A DNA stretch of 64,000 bases. Origin: Hyalella azteca (lineage: Eukaryota; Arthropoda; Malacostraca; Amphipoda; Hyalellidae). Position 1 is the stretch's first letter; each line of letters begins with the position of its first letter. The DNA lies in the NCBI RefSeq assembly GCF_000764305.2, contig NW_025932596.1:186001-250000 (forward strand), in the 5' to 3' direction. This document shows, in pieces, positions 37,921 through 50,227 of this stretch. The notes under the pieces are model-generated. The model made no database searches and was not told the DNA's origin. It saw only the letters and a list, made by a program, of their open reading frames with translations. The position numbers were made by a program, and so were the translations under genes.

Positions 37921-38037
37921 TTGTAAGTTCATCAGCTAATCATTGACGGCCTTTCAAGCAAAATCCACCAATTATAGACAAGAAAATAGAGCGTAAGTAC
38001 TTACGTTCATTTAGCGAGTTTGAAAGAATGGCCCCAG
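37921..38037 (+). mobile_element. Family 2 element, near-identical to the copy at 30531
   Basis: GTAAGTTCATCAGCTAATCA, AATCCACCAATTATAGACAA and TTACGTTCATTTAGCGAGTT. It lies 47 bp after the alternative first exon's donor. Confidence 0.85.
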
Positions 38038-38119
38038 AGCCCAGTGAAAATTTACAGACGCGTCAGCTTCTGATTTGGATTACCAGAAGCCGGGGCGACT
38101 CTAAATTTTGTTAGGGAGT

Positions 38120-38450
38120 CTTCTGACGTTGAAATAACGTTGTAAGAACTATGTTCCTACTATATCAACTCGCAAGCAACGTGGTTTCAAAAAACATAAA
38201 TTTGTAAACAACTTTGTTTCACCGATGTTAGATCGTTACAACGTTATTTCAGCGAAATCAATTTATAAACAACGTTGTATCAACGAAGTCATTTTGCAAT
38301 CTTTTTTTGCAAGGACATGAACATGTAAAAAAACGTGGCTTTAACGTAATTTACTCGTAATCAATGTTGTTTTAGCAAAATTACCTCCAAATTAACGTTG
38401 TTTAAACTAAATAAACTCGTAATCAACGTTGTTTCAACGTCATTTGCTTG
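38120..38450. repeat. Degenerate AACGTTGTTTCAACG repeats
   Basis: Units of about 50-60 bp with ACTCGTAATCAACGTTGTTT; related sequence is next to the AGAP exon at 46275. Confidence 0.65.
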
Positions 38451-38702
38451 GAGAGACTGTCGACGCGTTGGGCTTGATGAAACATGGGCCGTGTTTCTAA
38501 AATTTCTAGCCTGATTAATTGCATTATTAAATGAAGAAGTGTTAAGTGGTGCAAATCTTGATCTTGGCAGGCATTCTGTATTATCACTTTATGAAATATA
38601 TAATTCGTTGTGTAAAAGTTACATCAAATCTGACTAATTTGTAATGAAGTTTTCTTAAATGTTCGTTTGCTGTTCAGCGAAAACCGTTGAATTGCAACCA
38701 CA

Positions 38703-38862
38703 CACTCAGAAAAATAAATGCGCCATATTTACAAGTAGTGACACACTTGCTGCATGAAGCACTGAAACGCCCTTTTACCTGGCCAAGACGGGTCAGGACG
38801 ACTTTTCACAGGAACAAAAATGCGTCGATATTCGGACTTCAAGTCATTCATTTATATGAGTG
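38703..38862 (-). mobile_element. Family 1 element
   Basis: CACTCAGAAAAATAAATG at the left, GGCCAAGACGGGTCAGGACG and AAAAATGCGTCGATATTCGG inside, TCATTTATATGAGTG at the right. Confidence 0.8.
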
Positions 38863-39834
38863 CATCATTTTGGCAGGTCTCTCATATTCGTTGAATGCAA
38901 GCGCGTGTATTGGGCCTACTGCGACGTGCTATCGCATCGATCAAGTGCCTTATCTCGAGCCTCTCTTTGTTCTCGAGTATTTCATTTATGGATCTTATCT
39001 TCTTCCTTTGTGGATAAACTCGAATTTGCCACAAATACTAAGGCCTTTTCTTTCAGCGGATTGTTTGCTATATTTTTGATGATTACGTTGCAAATACGTT
39101 CATATTTGAACTCCCTTTCTAGAAATTAGTCCTGATATACTAGGTATTTTTTTATATTTCTCGTCAATGTTTATGAATTTGAGTGAAAGTTATTAACTAA
39201 ATATTGTGAGTGATCACATCACACCTGAAAACGATATATACAGCATTCTAGGAGCGGAAGTTCCTTCCGAGTTATTCGTCTCATCCCCAACATATATTTT
39301 TGCACTCGATACCACATCATCACAAGCGGAGTACAACGGCATCCTAATTTATCTAGGCTTAATTATTGTTGGAGTTATGAGGTCATTGGCTTAGCAGTGA
39401 GTGAACACCGTTTCTCTTATGGCGTGGTCTGTAGCATGAGTCATCGTCTGAGCGCACATGCAAATTATAGTAATATAGTATGTATATATTCTAGTAATAT
39501 AGTGCTTATATTCATGATACATCCAGCTTGATAACATGCTCAGTTCCAAAAATTAATTTCAGTTATACTGGGTAAGTATAGTTTTAGGGTTTTCGCACGT
39601 GTGCATGTTCGTAATATATGCATGTGTACATGTTCTTGTACGTCAAGTTCAGACGACGTTGTGTGACGCATGTATTATTGTGTTAAAACCGTGTGTGGGC
39701 GCCTCCCACGCTGTAGCCCTGTATTGCTCGTCTTGTATATACTTGGCAAAATTCATACGCATGTGTATTTTACGTTTACGTTTTGTAGGCCTAGAGTGGT
39801 TACCTGTAGAAATTAGTTACTGCATATTAATTTG

Positions 39835-39955
39835 TTTAAGGATGGTGTTGCCACTGTGCATTTAAAGTAATATAGTGTTTTCTTTTAAAAATTGATACCT
39901 GCAAGTTCATTATGTTTAAGGATGGTGTTGCCACTGTGTATTTTTACTACAATTC
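39835..39955. repeat. 80-bp spaced duplication
   Basis: TTTAAGGATGGTGTTGCCAC then TGTG(C/T)ATTT occurs at about 39835 and 39915. Confidence 0.85.
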
Positions 39956-42900
39956 AGGTAGGAACAATACGAATATGATGGTAATTTACAACAGGTTTAT
40001 GGTAACGGACTATGCTCTCTTATCCAGACACTAATCCCTTAACCATCTATATGTTTGGAATATTCCAGCATGTATGCCCAATGAATACGATATTGAATAG
40101 ATTGCAATAAATTTTTCTTAAATTATAGTCCTATGTAAGATTATTATTATGTTTGTTTTTATGAGAGATCATGTTCCTTTGAAATCGAAGCTTGTTTGGA
40201 CCTGCAGATCAGACCTTATCCGGTTTTGCATTAATGGCACTACTACGTTGTTATTATATTAGAGATAAGTTACACGTCTTGATGCGTTACACGTCGTGAC
40301 GTTCATTGCGGCGAACAAAGGCTGCCTTGTTTTGCTCACGAATATTTGGCTGTGACGTCATTTGGTTAGTTATGTACTTATAGTCTATTTCTCACTCTCT
40401 GCGATATTAATATTGAAAAGTTGTGTTAAAATGAAAAGTGCAGTTAGCGTGATAGTTAAATATAAAATTAAATTTTTTTTTAGATTTTTCTGATTGTTGA
40501 TAACAAGAAGTTGAGATGGCCTACATAATACATAGCATTCAGTGGACGTGGCATGACCACATACAACATAGTTGCGTTGGTTATGGTAATGTTGCGGTGA
40601 TGTGAGACAAGCGCGCTTTAGACGCGCATTGTGAGCTCAAGTGGCCACTTCTGGAACGCTTTTGTTGCCTCTTAGATTTGGTTACGTTCGTCACGCTTAG
40701 CCTAATGCGTGACGGATCGCTCCTGCATTTCTCTTGCTTCAGTTCCTGCATATGTTTAATTTGTATTTGTTTAATAGTGAACACAATTAAAATCACAAAC
40801 TGATTATGTTCGCCTTGCGTACAGATTAATCGCACAACTACTTCAACATTCATGATATGAATTTAGTTCGTGTTTTACGATATCATTATGTTACGCGATA
40901 TCATTAATGGATGAGCATCGTTTTATTTACATGGTGAAACTGAAAATTTGATTTTAATAGCATCTAGGATAAACCTACTTTCTGTTCAACATTCTGGTAG
41001 GATTGGTAGCCCGCGTTCCCCGTCGGTTTACCACCGGTAATTGCTTGTTGGAAAATTCCAATACTTTCAACTTGATAATTTCTTTAAACTGTGTGATGGA
41101 CAGTCAAGGAATGATGGACAGTCAAATGATGGACAGTCAAGCGACGGACAACGGACGCGTTGTGATGGCGGTTGGTTAGTATTACACTCGTGCTATCTGG
41201 CCTAATATCGATGTTACTTGACTGATCTGACGATACTATACATCGATTTAACTAATGCTCAACTCTACGTGATCACATTCTCAATGATCAAAAATCTTTC
41301 TTGCACATTGATGTTTTATTTCGTAAACCAACCAAGAGCACCGTTAATAAAATCTGACTTTTTTGTATGCGCTGCGGTTGCCTTGTTGTCGGTAATGAAA
41401 ACATTGGTTTGAGCGGCTAATTGCTGGGATGTTTTCAGCGGCGGTAATTTCTGTTTTCAGCGGTAATTTCTGGGCAGCGGCAGATGTTTTCTCATCAAAA
41501 TTGGGCAAAAAAATCATTACTTATCACGTGCATCAGCTGCGTTCTTCCTTGTTATGATTAGTAAGCCTATGAGTGGACACGGAATGGTTAACGGTCGACT
41601 GACAATAATTCTGCCAACTTTTAGTATTGAATATCTGGAATAAAATGAACTTTATTCATGAATTTATTTATATATATTTTTTATTTTTAAAATAATATTG
41701 AATAATTCGAATAAAAACCTACTTGAAACACCGAGAAAATCTGTACCAACATAAAGATCGATCTTTGTTATCTGAGGTGATAATGTTGCCAATGGGAAAT
41801 AGTGCACGATGTGTTAATTTATTCTACGGTGAGCATTAATTTACTCACAGCAACTTCTATCAAAGTTTTAATTTGCGCTCGCGTTTGACGGCTATGAAAA
41901 TTCCTACCTCGCTCGTTTCTAACGGTTATGACCTAATTAATGTAAAAATTTGTAACTCATACATGACAGAATCAGCTCAAAAAATTGAACTCAAGTTTCC
42001 CAATCTCTCGCGTGCTCCAAAGATAATGAAGATCTTACTCGTGCATCTCGTTGGCATTTCACTATCTCGGGAGCTCCAGCATTTCACTTGTATCCATGGC
42101 CGATCAGATGACGTTTGTGCACGCTTTTCAATCATGCGGATCACTGCTTTCGTCCGCCTTTTAGCCCCCATTCCCTTGTGTAATTGTATTCTTATCAGAT
42201 CGCATTCGACTTGCTTAAATGTGTATCACACAACAGTCTCTCTATACGAGTTCAGAAATTGGTCCGTAATATACATCTCTGGATCATATCACTTCCACAT
42301 TTTTCATTCATGCCTTCTTAAATTCTTGAATAAACTCCAATTTCTTACGTAATTATTAATTTTTCAATTCATCTTGCACAATGTTTCGGCTCAATTTAAT
42401 GGTTTTTTTCCTAAAAATTTTCCGAGGAACCTGCTTATAAACTAGGAAAATATGTATTAATATTAGCTGTCCATTCGGCTAAAGTTGATAACATTCGTTG
42501 TGAAGAAGGAGCTGACCATGGTTATTTTCATGACACTAGACTATTTGTAACCATCCATTGCTCTACGTCATTTCGCTGCAACGCTATTTATGAATGCCTT
42601 TCACTGGCACTTTTCACTTTTGTAAGCACAATTCTGCCGCACAAACCTAACTTTGGTGAATGAGGGAGCGGCGCAAGGCAGCGGCCCTTTCTCCTCTTCA
42701 CTTCCTGTTGGACGTTGCAGTTCATTTGTGTGACCTGATATATTTGAACGTGTGCACACGTGCCTTACCTCCGCGGCGCTGACTAAACCGCATTGATTTA
42801 TTCAGAAACTTGCATTCATTTCTTATTATTTCGAAGCGCTCAATGTGACCAGCGTTATTCACTGTTCTACAGAAACAGTGTGCAATGAACAGTTCACCGT

Positions 42901-43315
42901 TTTTTAATCAAACCGAATTAATATCTTAAGAAAATTGCATTCATTGCTAAATATTCGAAAGCCTACAATCCGGGGCAAATTTCACTATTTCATAGATCGG
43001 TGTTCAATGAACGTCTCGGTATAATGTTTTGGATTCGTTTCGAAGATTTAGCCGCTTCCATCGTCGTATTAAAACCTGTTTTCGCACGCTCGGTTTCTAG
43101 CTGTGCACCCTACACTGCATGATACGGTACACATTTGAAGAACTCGGACCACACTCTTAGAGCTTGTTCTTTTTTATGTCTGCTTGATACCTGATGACCT
43201 CACCGACGATCAGTACTTTCAGTTTACCTGTGATAAATTAGAATAAATTGAAAATTTTGCTGCCAGTTTGCAACTAACCATTAAGGGTACATTTTTTGTC
43301 ATTTTAAATTCATAT

Positions 43316-43990
43316 TAATTTTTAAGATTATTCGTATACGTACGAAGGGCGAAAGCAGGGAGAAAAGCCCATATAGTTATCAACTGTAAAAATACTCTGC
43401 TAAATAAAATACTATAATGTTTTAATTAAATACTTATACTAATTTTCAAAATCTTTTATTTCACTATCGTTAGCCGTTAATTTTCGTCAGTCAAGTGATT
43501 TGTCTTAATAGAGTTCACAATATTTTTTATTAGTTTGCCGTCTGCGTGCTGAGATTTGATTGTGCAATTCCGCTGCATATTTCTTCACTAAAACTGTTGC
43601 CCGATTCATGATTCATTTCCCCGCTGGTTCAGCAGCTATTTGTGTTTGAACAATTGCGTGGGAGTGGCATGAAAAGTTCCCACGTATCCCACACAAGAGT
43701 TTGTATGCCCGCTGTGTGAGTAACTTTAGGTACGTGTGGCAGCGGAAGTATGTTGAGCCTCAGACTCATGCACCGGAAGTGACACTCATGCGTGCCCAGT
43801 GCACTCACTTGTCTCGTATGACGCGTGCTGTATATATAGATTATAACCCTGTACATCGCGATGCATTAGTTTATTTAATTTTTAAGATTGTATACGTGTG
43901 TAGAAAGTCTGGAGAAAAGCCAATAGTTATAAACTGTAAATGTACTCTGCTAAATAAAATACTAGAATACCACAATAAAATACATACTTA
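43316..43990. repeat. Dispersed 115-bp direct duplication
   Basis: Sequence at 43316-43440 and 43875-43990 shares GGGAGAAAAGCC/GGAGAAAAGCC, ATAGTTAT.AACTGTAAA and ACTCTGCTAAATAAAATACT. Confidence 0.8.
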
Positions 43991-46274
43991 ATGGCTGACC
44001 AGCATTGAGGTGAAGGGAATATTTTGTGTATGGTAAAGCCGCTGCAAATATCAAGGTATGTTTATCTCTGTCTCTCGGCGTACGTGCACTGGCCTGAATG
44101 GCATGCTTATATTAATAATAGCCTATTATTCATCGAATTTGTTCTCTAAAAAAGCATTAGCTGTACTTTCGGCAGTGTCCAATGTGGCGTTTCATTTTAT
44201 TTAAATTTTTATGAACCTTGTGCAAACTCGATAACTTGCGCTCAAATTAATCAATCGTCGGTCGGTGTACTGTTGATATCTGCGCACTGTTGAACAGGCC
44301 ACGCTGTCGCTCATCCTGTTTACGACAACACGGCAACCGCGATAAAAAATACAGCCTTCCTAAATAAGCCTGTATAGTACACGCGCTCTGATCCTATACA
44401 GTTCTGTTAGGACTTTTAGGGAGATTGTGTGGCTCTTGAGTGCATCGTCAGCCTATAACTTTGTATTTGGTTTTCAATTATCATCATAATAATACCAATG
44501 TTTTGCATTGCGAACAACTCACGGTGCGATATTATTTTTCATTGGAAAAACATGTTGATCGTTATCGTGCGTGTTCATGTTCTTAGCAAAAATATTCATC
44601 TTCTTAGCATGAGTGTTTATAGGTATTCAAAAAATATTAGATTTCTTTCATCCTTGTTCATAACCTTGAAAAAAAGTTATTCTATTCGGTTTGATAAAGT
44701 AACGGTAAAATCATATTTGGCTTGTAATATAACATCATTTTACTTACTATTGCCGAACATTCTTCCTAACCGTTACGTATTCTCTCAGTTTCTTCAGTCG
44801 CACATTTCTTGTGTCTGAATTCTACATTAGATTATTGTTGTATGTGCCACATTCGCTGTTCAGTTGTAAGACGTCTCATCTTTCTGACCGCGTCGCACAA
44901 AAGCGTCTGTCTTCACCTTCAGTGTGTTTAGCGCGCTACTCCAAAGGAGAGAATGCTTTTTGAGTGATGCCTTCCGCAGATTTTTGTCCGCCTTTGTGCC
45001 TTGAATAAACAGTTCCGTTAGATGGAAAAAATACATCTTATACATACTTTTTTCCTGCCTTTTGCTTGTACTTGAACTAAACAACTACCATGACATGATG
45101 TTTCTATAGTGGGGCTAATTTGGGGTTTGAAAACTTGATTTCTTTCGTCGATTGAAATGAAGTTTTTGCATTAGACTAGACGTAATACATTCAGTTTAGA
45201 AAGGTTTATGTGATGTCATTAGGAAAATTGTGTTGAGGTGTAACCCGCTTTATATGTATAAAATAATGAGGAATCACGTGATGGAATATACTACTTGTAA
45301 TTATTTTATTGTATGGGAATGGAGCCGGAAGAAGGTATTCAGCATTACTCGTAGCAAGTGTGTCACCTACATATGCTTGATAATTGCACCTAAATATGAG
45401 CATAGATTTATACCTTGCACTCAATGCCGCGGTGTCGAGAGAAGAAAGCGACTGCACTGCTCCGTTATTGAATTATACCATAACGTTCGTATTAGTCAAA
45501 CTAGGACCACGTGTCGTTAAATCGTAGTGTTAGACGTGGGTCGTTAACCTGTAGACTTGATACACCAATTAGAGAGTTCGTTACTTGTATGGATTAATAG
45601 TCGAATAGTCTGTTTTAAGCACGGGTGGCATTCGATACTCTCAGAGGCAATAACGGCCAGAACAACCATGTCATGATGAATTTACTGCAGTAACAAGCAA
45701 CAAACTTTTTTTGTTCATGTCAAATAATCATATCATGAATGACTCCAAATTGTGATAATTATGTTGTTACGTTCGTCGTGAATCACGTGCACGTGCAATA
45801 CCTGTAATATACGGCGAATATCCATAATCTTAATATACGTACTCCTGGAACATGCCCGCTGCCAAACATTATTGATTAACCATAACGCGAATCATATCAG
45901 CAGACTCATTGTTTTACGTTAACGGCAAAAACGCTCGTAGTGAACGTGAGTGTTCACCGGAAGTTCCGAGATATTGGGCAGGAAGTCTACCCTTGAATCT
46001 CACATTGATTTGCACTTGAAATCTTCCTGTGTATGTTAGCTTTGCTTCATCGAGTTATGTGAAAATTGAATATCAGTTGGCACAAAAATGTTTGAATTAC
46101 TCCTTAGTTACTCGATATTCCAGACGACAGAGATTTGCTTTGCTATAGTACGAATTCCTTAGCGCAACCGATTTTTCTATGAATTTCACTTTGAAAATTA
46201 TTGTTGTTTCGTACTCTATGATAAAGAATACATGTTAATAACAGACCATAACGAGCTGTGTTGATTACTTGCAG

Positions 46275-46409
46275 ACGCAATCAGCGAGAACAACCCGCGT
46301 ATCATCGACGACAGCCGCGCGCGGAAGCTGGCGGCGGACCTGAAGCGCTGCTCCTACTACGAGACCTGCGCCACGTACGGGCTTAACGTCGACAGGGTCT
46401 TCCAGGACG
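46275..46409 (+). CDS. AGAP exon: end of the GTPase-like domain
   Basis: With the split codon it encodes [19 protein letters not shown], then a segment including [20 protein letters not shown]. This is one of the most conserved stretches of AGAP proteins. DAIS completes the TQDAIS variant of the guanine-specificity motif, and ETCAT occupies the G5 (SAK-like) position. Acceptor TTGCAG ends at 46274; donor GTGAGG starts at 46410. The exon is clearly GC-richer and more codon-like than the flanking introns. The donor is repeated 131 bp downstream as part of a tandem duplication. Confidence 0.97.
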
Positions 46410-46675
46410 GTGAGGGATAAATTATAATGACTAACAGGCTTCTGATGGTGAAATAATATTTATTATTTATTATACAATTAAATTAAGTCCTTATCAATGT
46501 TGTTTCAATGAACTTAAGTGATAATCAATGTTATTTTGAGGTGAGGGATATATTATAATGAATACCAGGCTTCTGATGGTGAAATAATATTTATTATTTA
46601 TTATACAATTAAATTAAGTCGTTATCAATGTTGTTTCAATGAACTTAAGTGGGAATAAAGGTTATTTCGACGAAA
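46410..46675 (+). repeat. 131-bp tandem duplication starting at an AGAP donor
   Basis: GTGAGGGATA begins at 46410 (true donor) and again at 46541. Both copies run on through CAGGCTTCTGATGGTGAAAT and TCAATGTTGTTTCAATGAAC with few differences. The downstream part resembles degenerate repeats at 38120-38450. Confidence 0.9.
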
Positions 46676-47074
46676 TCAACTCGTATTCAACGTTGTTTAC
46701 CTACTGGGAAGAGACTACCGTATGAGACTACCGTATGTCGGGCATGTGGTCTACTTAAACTGTGTCAAGTTGATGTCTGAGGCTAAAGTAGGCTAAGCTA
46801 ATTTTTTCCCATTTGAATGCATAGTACCATGGATGTAAAGCATACCATTTGTATCACGCATGGAACAGTTACAGATAGTAAATTGGTTTTAATTTGCGAT
46901 TTTTTTATGATAATTGTGCCATCCATGAAGGTTATTAATATATGAAACAAAATTACAACTATTATTTATTTTTGTTGTGGATCTATCGCCGAACTGGCTT
47001 CTGTAACTTTTTCGCGTATATTTGTGTAATGTTCATGGTAACCTATTATTGATTATTGAAATTATTGTTACCAG

Positions 47075-47313
47075 CGTGCACAAAGATCGTAAACCAGCGC
47101 AGCACACCTCTGATAACGCCCACCAACTCAAGACCCTCCACACCAACCCACCTCCTCCGGTACCCACCGCTCTCCAACAACGGCTACACCACCTACAACC
47201 CCGCTCCCTACCCCCCATACAACCCCTCGTATACAGCCTCCAACCCCTACGCAACCCCACACCTCCAGCAGAACTCATCCCCCAGCCACCCCTATGGGTC
47301 CTCGCTCAATAAG
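47075..47313 (+). CDS. AGAP exon: Pro/Ser/Tyr/Asn-rich linker
   Basis: Encodes 79 residues between the GTPase-like and PH domains, starting with the split-codon Ala then CTKIVNQRSTPLITP. A region rich in Pro, Tyr, Asn and Ser follows, including several NPY/NPS and PYPPYNP-like stretches, ending in SSLNK. This is low complexity and probably disordered. In other AGAPs the equivalent place also holds a poorly conserved Ser/Pro linker, so the sequence itself is not diagnostic. The call rests on phase and position. The acceptor follows TTACCAG; the donor is GTAAAT at 47314, leaving phase 0. Other frames here are also open because of the CCN-rich composition. Confidence 0.88.
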
Positions 47314-47621
47314 GTAAATTATTGTCTATTATTAATAATTATTATATTATTGTGTAATTGTAAATTACACAAAAAAATTTATAGTTGAGGCGATTACACG
47401 GAATCACAATAATATTCGTTTTTTATTCACTCAATTATCTAATTCCAAATTCAAAAATGCAGAAAAATCCGTTTTTATTCTCTCTTTTTCCATCCTATTT
47501 CAAATAGGTTGGGAATAGTTTTTTTTTTATTGTTCCCCAAGTGTATGAAATTCAAAATGCTTAGAAATTCGTTTGTTTTCTCTTTTTCCATGATATTACA
47601 AATAGGATGGAAATTGTCTGT

Positions 47622-47772
47622 TTTTTAGCGCATTTTCTCATTTACGGAAAAAATGCACTATTGTGCTCGCTATGTCCGTCCGTCTGTCCGTTCGTCCGTG
47701 ACTTCAAGTTTTCGTCGACGAGAAAATGCGCTCTCTGTCACTCACTGCAGTGAGTACTGAGTTATATTTTTT
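47622..47772 (+). mobile_element. Family 3 element inside an AGAP intron
   Basis: AGCGCATTTTCTC at 47627-47639 and GAGAAAATGCGCT at 47720-47732, with the CTCACTGCAGTGAG flank. It ends about 50 bp before the acceptor of the exon at 47824 and may supply part of its upstream splicing region. Confidence 0.85.
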
Positions 47773-47823
47773 ATAATTGTTCCCTTAGTGTATTTTTGAC
47801 CCATAATTTGCATGACCCATCAG

Positions 47824-48468
47824 GAGGGAAGTTTACGCAGTGGCAGCATCGGCAGCACAAACCCGACAGTCGGCGGCGCAAACTCCGTAGTCGCCGAACT
47901 CAACGCGATGACGAGGACTGAGTCGTTCCGTGACGATGCGTTTAAAAGAGTTAGTGCTCCTTCGTCGGTGTTTATGCCTCCACCACCGCCACCTGCTTCT
48001 TTAACTTCCACCACATCAGCCACTCTTCCACATCCATCATCACATTCTACCACCACCACCGCCGCCGCCACCATCAGCGGTGGTGGTGGTGGATGTTCTA
48101 CGCCTACCATGACCAACAGTTCGCTCAAGTATAACAGCGATCACCACTACACGATGCATCAACCGTCCATGGGTATCATCACAACTCCTGGTCATATGAT
48201 GGACGGGAATATCAAAGATTTGCCAACTCCTTCATCAACACCGACCACATCTAGGAAAAGCAGGAGAAAGTCTAATTTGTTCACGCCCTCTAAAAAAACT
48301 GAAGATAAAGATAAGAGCAAGAACGGAGAGGTTGGAAGCGGACGAGCTATCCCTATCAAGCAAGGATATCTTTATAAGAAATCTAATAAAACCCTCAATA
48401 AAGACTGGAAGAAGAAATACGTCACACTCTGCGATAATGGCAGATTGACATACCACTCCAGTCTCCAT
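47824..48468 (+). CDS. AGAP exon: Ser/Thr-rich linker and first half of the split PH domain
   Basis: Largest exon, 215 codons. It starts [14 protein letters not shown]. Low-complexity stretches follow: a run of Pro (PPPPPP), Ser/Thr-rich and Ala-rich segments, and a Gly run (GGGGG). A basic patch, [15 protein letters not shown], precedes the PH domain, as in other AGAPs. The last 45 residues read [14 protein letters not shown], then [18 protein letters not shown] and RLTYHSSLH, the first four strands of the AGAP PH domain. The acceptor CAG at 47821-47823 has a weak pyrimidine tract; the donor is GTGAGT at 48469, phase 0. The PH domain is expected to bind membrane phosphoinositides. Confidence 0.97.
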
Positions 48469-48841
48469 GTGAGTACATTTATTTTATCTTTTCCGAGTTG
48501 ATAAAAGTTAACGTAGAAATTTCTACTGAATCTTTTTTGATGATTCGCGGTCATCCATTTTTTAATCCATATTGTGGAAGTAATTAATATTTTTATTGGT
48601 CTAAAATCTAAATATCAGGTTAACCGTTCAGTTCTATTCTCTCTTCACGGAGACATGGAAAGTTTTCATAATCCAATTTCATTATTAATTTAGCACAGGG
48701 TAAATTTTTGCTCACAGACGGTATTCAAGCGGCCAGGCCTTCAGATACTAATATAATTGAGTTGGGGTTATATATTATCAGCGACATATTAAGTATTATA
48801 TATAAATCTATATAATATTGCGTGAAGGGTTTATAATACTA

Positions 48842-48875
48842 ATGAAGTTTATTATCGTAGTATAATAAACTTCAT
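48842..48875. repeat. Hairpin in an AGAP intron, 14-bp perfect arms
   Basis: ATGAAGTTTATTAT and ATAATAAACTTCAT flank a 6-base loop. Confidence 0.9.
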
Positions 48876-48984
48876 AATAAACGCAGGATAATAAACGAAG
48901 GATAACTGAAATCTGTTATCGTAGGATAGTTTTGTTGTTAATTGGTTCCTAATAATAATATGCGTTTAAAAATTAATTTTTAAA

Positions 48985-49440
48985 GACAACACTTCCAAAG
49001 AATCCAGTGTCTCCAATCTCACAAATGTACAACGAATTTCTCATTTAATTTTCAAATTAAAAATTTAGTTTTTCAATTTTTTTTAATATATAAATTTTTT
49101 AATATATAATTTTTTCAAAATTATTTATTCTGTTAATTGATTCATGCATTGCCTCTGACTTCACACAAGTGTGCAAAATTTCAGATCAATCAGACAGGTA
49201 AAAGTGTGTCAAATATCAGTTATAAGATTTGTAGCTGGCAAAATTATTTTTTCAATTTTTTTAATATTAAAAAAAATTTTTTTTTTTTAATTTTTAAAAT
49301 CTTTTATTTTGACATTTGATTCATGCATTGTCTCCAACTTTACACAAGTGTGCAAAATTTCAGGTCGATAGGATAAGTAGAAGTGTATTAAATTTCGATT
49401 ACAAGATTTGTAGCAGACAGACAGACAGACAGACAGACAA
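48985..49440. repeat. 179-bp duplication ending in a GACA microsatellite
   Basis: TTCATGCATTG.CTC, ACACAAGTGTGCAAAATTTC and TACAAGATTTGTAGC occur at about 49141 and 49320; an older third copy may lie near 49005. The last copy ends in seven GACA units. Confidence 0.85.
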
Positions 49441-49489
49441 GAAGTGAAGTTAAAGAGAAGTGTTGTAATAATAAATTTTATTATGGCAG

Positions 49490-49744
49490 GATTACATGGA
49501 AGATTCGCACGGCAAGGACATATCGTTGCAGTGCACTACAGTCAAGGTGCCTGGTATGAAGCCCCGGGGGTCACGTGTCGTAGGGGCGGCGCCCCCCGAA
49601 GCCGTCACCTCTGAACTAGACGCCCTCCACCTCGCCTCCGCCCCAGCCTCCACCACCAACTCCTCCAGCAGCGTCAACAGCGGCGTGTCTTCCACCACGC
49701 CCGGCAGAGGCTCTATTGGAGGAATAGCCATCACCAAGGATAAG
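49490..49744 (+). CDS. AGAP exon: central PH strands and PH-domain insert
   Basis: 85 codons. [14 protein letters not shown] and [15 protein letters not shown] continue directly from the PH half encoded by the exon at 47824. A Ser/Ala/Thr-rich insert ending ITKDK follows. AGAP PH domains are split by a long variable loop, and this exon supplies its first part. Acceptor is GGCAG ending at 49489. The donor is GTTAGA at 49745, weaker than the other donors of the gene but the only one that keeps phase 0 into the next exon. The intron begins with short degenerate repeats of a GGTAATTTGTTAATTT type. Confidence 0.93.
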
Positions 49745-49764
49745 GTTAGAGACAAAAAGTTTGA

Positions 49765-49895
49765 GTAATTTAGTCATTTTTGGTGCTTTGTTAATTATGG
49801 TAATTTGTTAATTTGTGGTGATTCGGTAATTTTTGGTAATTTGTTATTTTTTGTGATTTGGTCATTTTTGGTTATTTGGCAAACACATTTTTTGG
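49765..49895 (+). repeat. Degenerate short repeats after an AGAP donor
   Basis: Units like GGTAATTTGTTAATTT and GTGATTTGGTCATTTTTGG recur irregularly right after the donor at 49745. Confidence 0.55.
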
Positions 49896-50227
49896 CGATT
49901 TAAACCGGCATAGGTTCTATTGAGAGAATATTTACTCCCAACTCTAGTTGGCCATTTAAGAGAGAGACCAGTCATTCAGTCAGTTGGCCATTGAAAATAT
50001 TGTTATATTTAATATAAACTATTCCCCTTCCTTGTGTAAAATTGACCTGGTAATTTTATCAATAAAAAACGATCTTTTTGAAAATATATCTCATTAATTT
50101 TTTCGGCCTGGAAATAACAGAAAAATTTTTGAGCCTTTTGTTTTTGTTTTTCTTCTTGGCTTTTGCCAATGATTATTTCGAGTTGTTAGCGATTTTATGA
50201 TATTTAATCTTGCAATTTTTCCAGCAG

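Larger units (their letters stand above)
37874..46274. other. AGAP long intron, second part
   Basis: 8.4 kb. Holds a family 2 element at 37921-38037, degenerate AACGTTG-type repeats at 38120-38450, a family 1 element at 38703-38862, an 80-bp duplication at 39835-39955 and a dispersed 115-bp duplication at 43316 and 43875. The open frame at 41873-42352 (+, 159 codons, no ATG context or known domain) is probably chance. Confidence 0.6.

Noticed and set aside
41873..42352. 159-codon + strand open frame, the longest outside AGAP and the minus-strand gene
   Set aside because: No ATG at its start, no recognisable domain, and composition like the flanking intron; probably chance.
47820..48128. Minus-strand frame opposite the AGAP linker exon
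   Set aside because: Shadow of the proline- and glycine-rich coding strand.
49411..49438. GACA array considered as a CRISPR-like repeat
   Set aside because: Plain tetranucleotide microsatellite at the end of an interspersed duplication; no spacers, and the window is eukaryotic.
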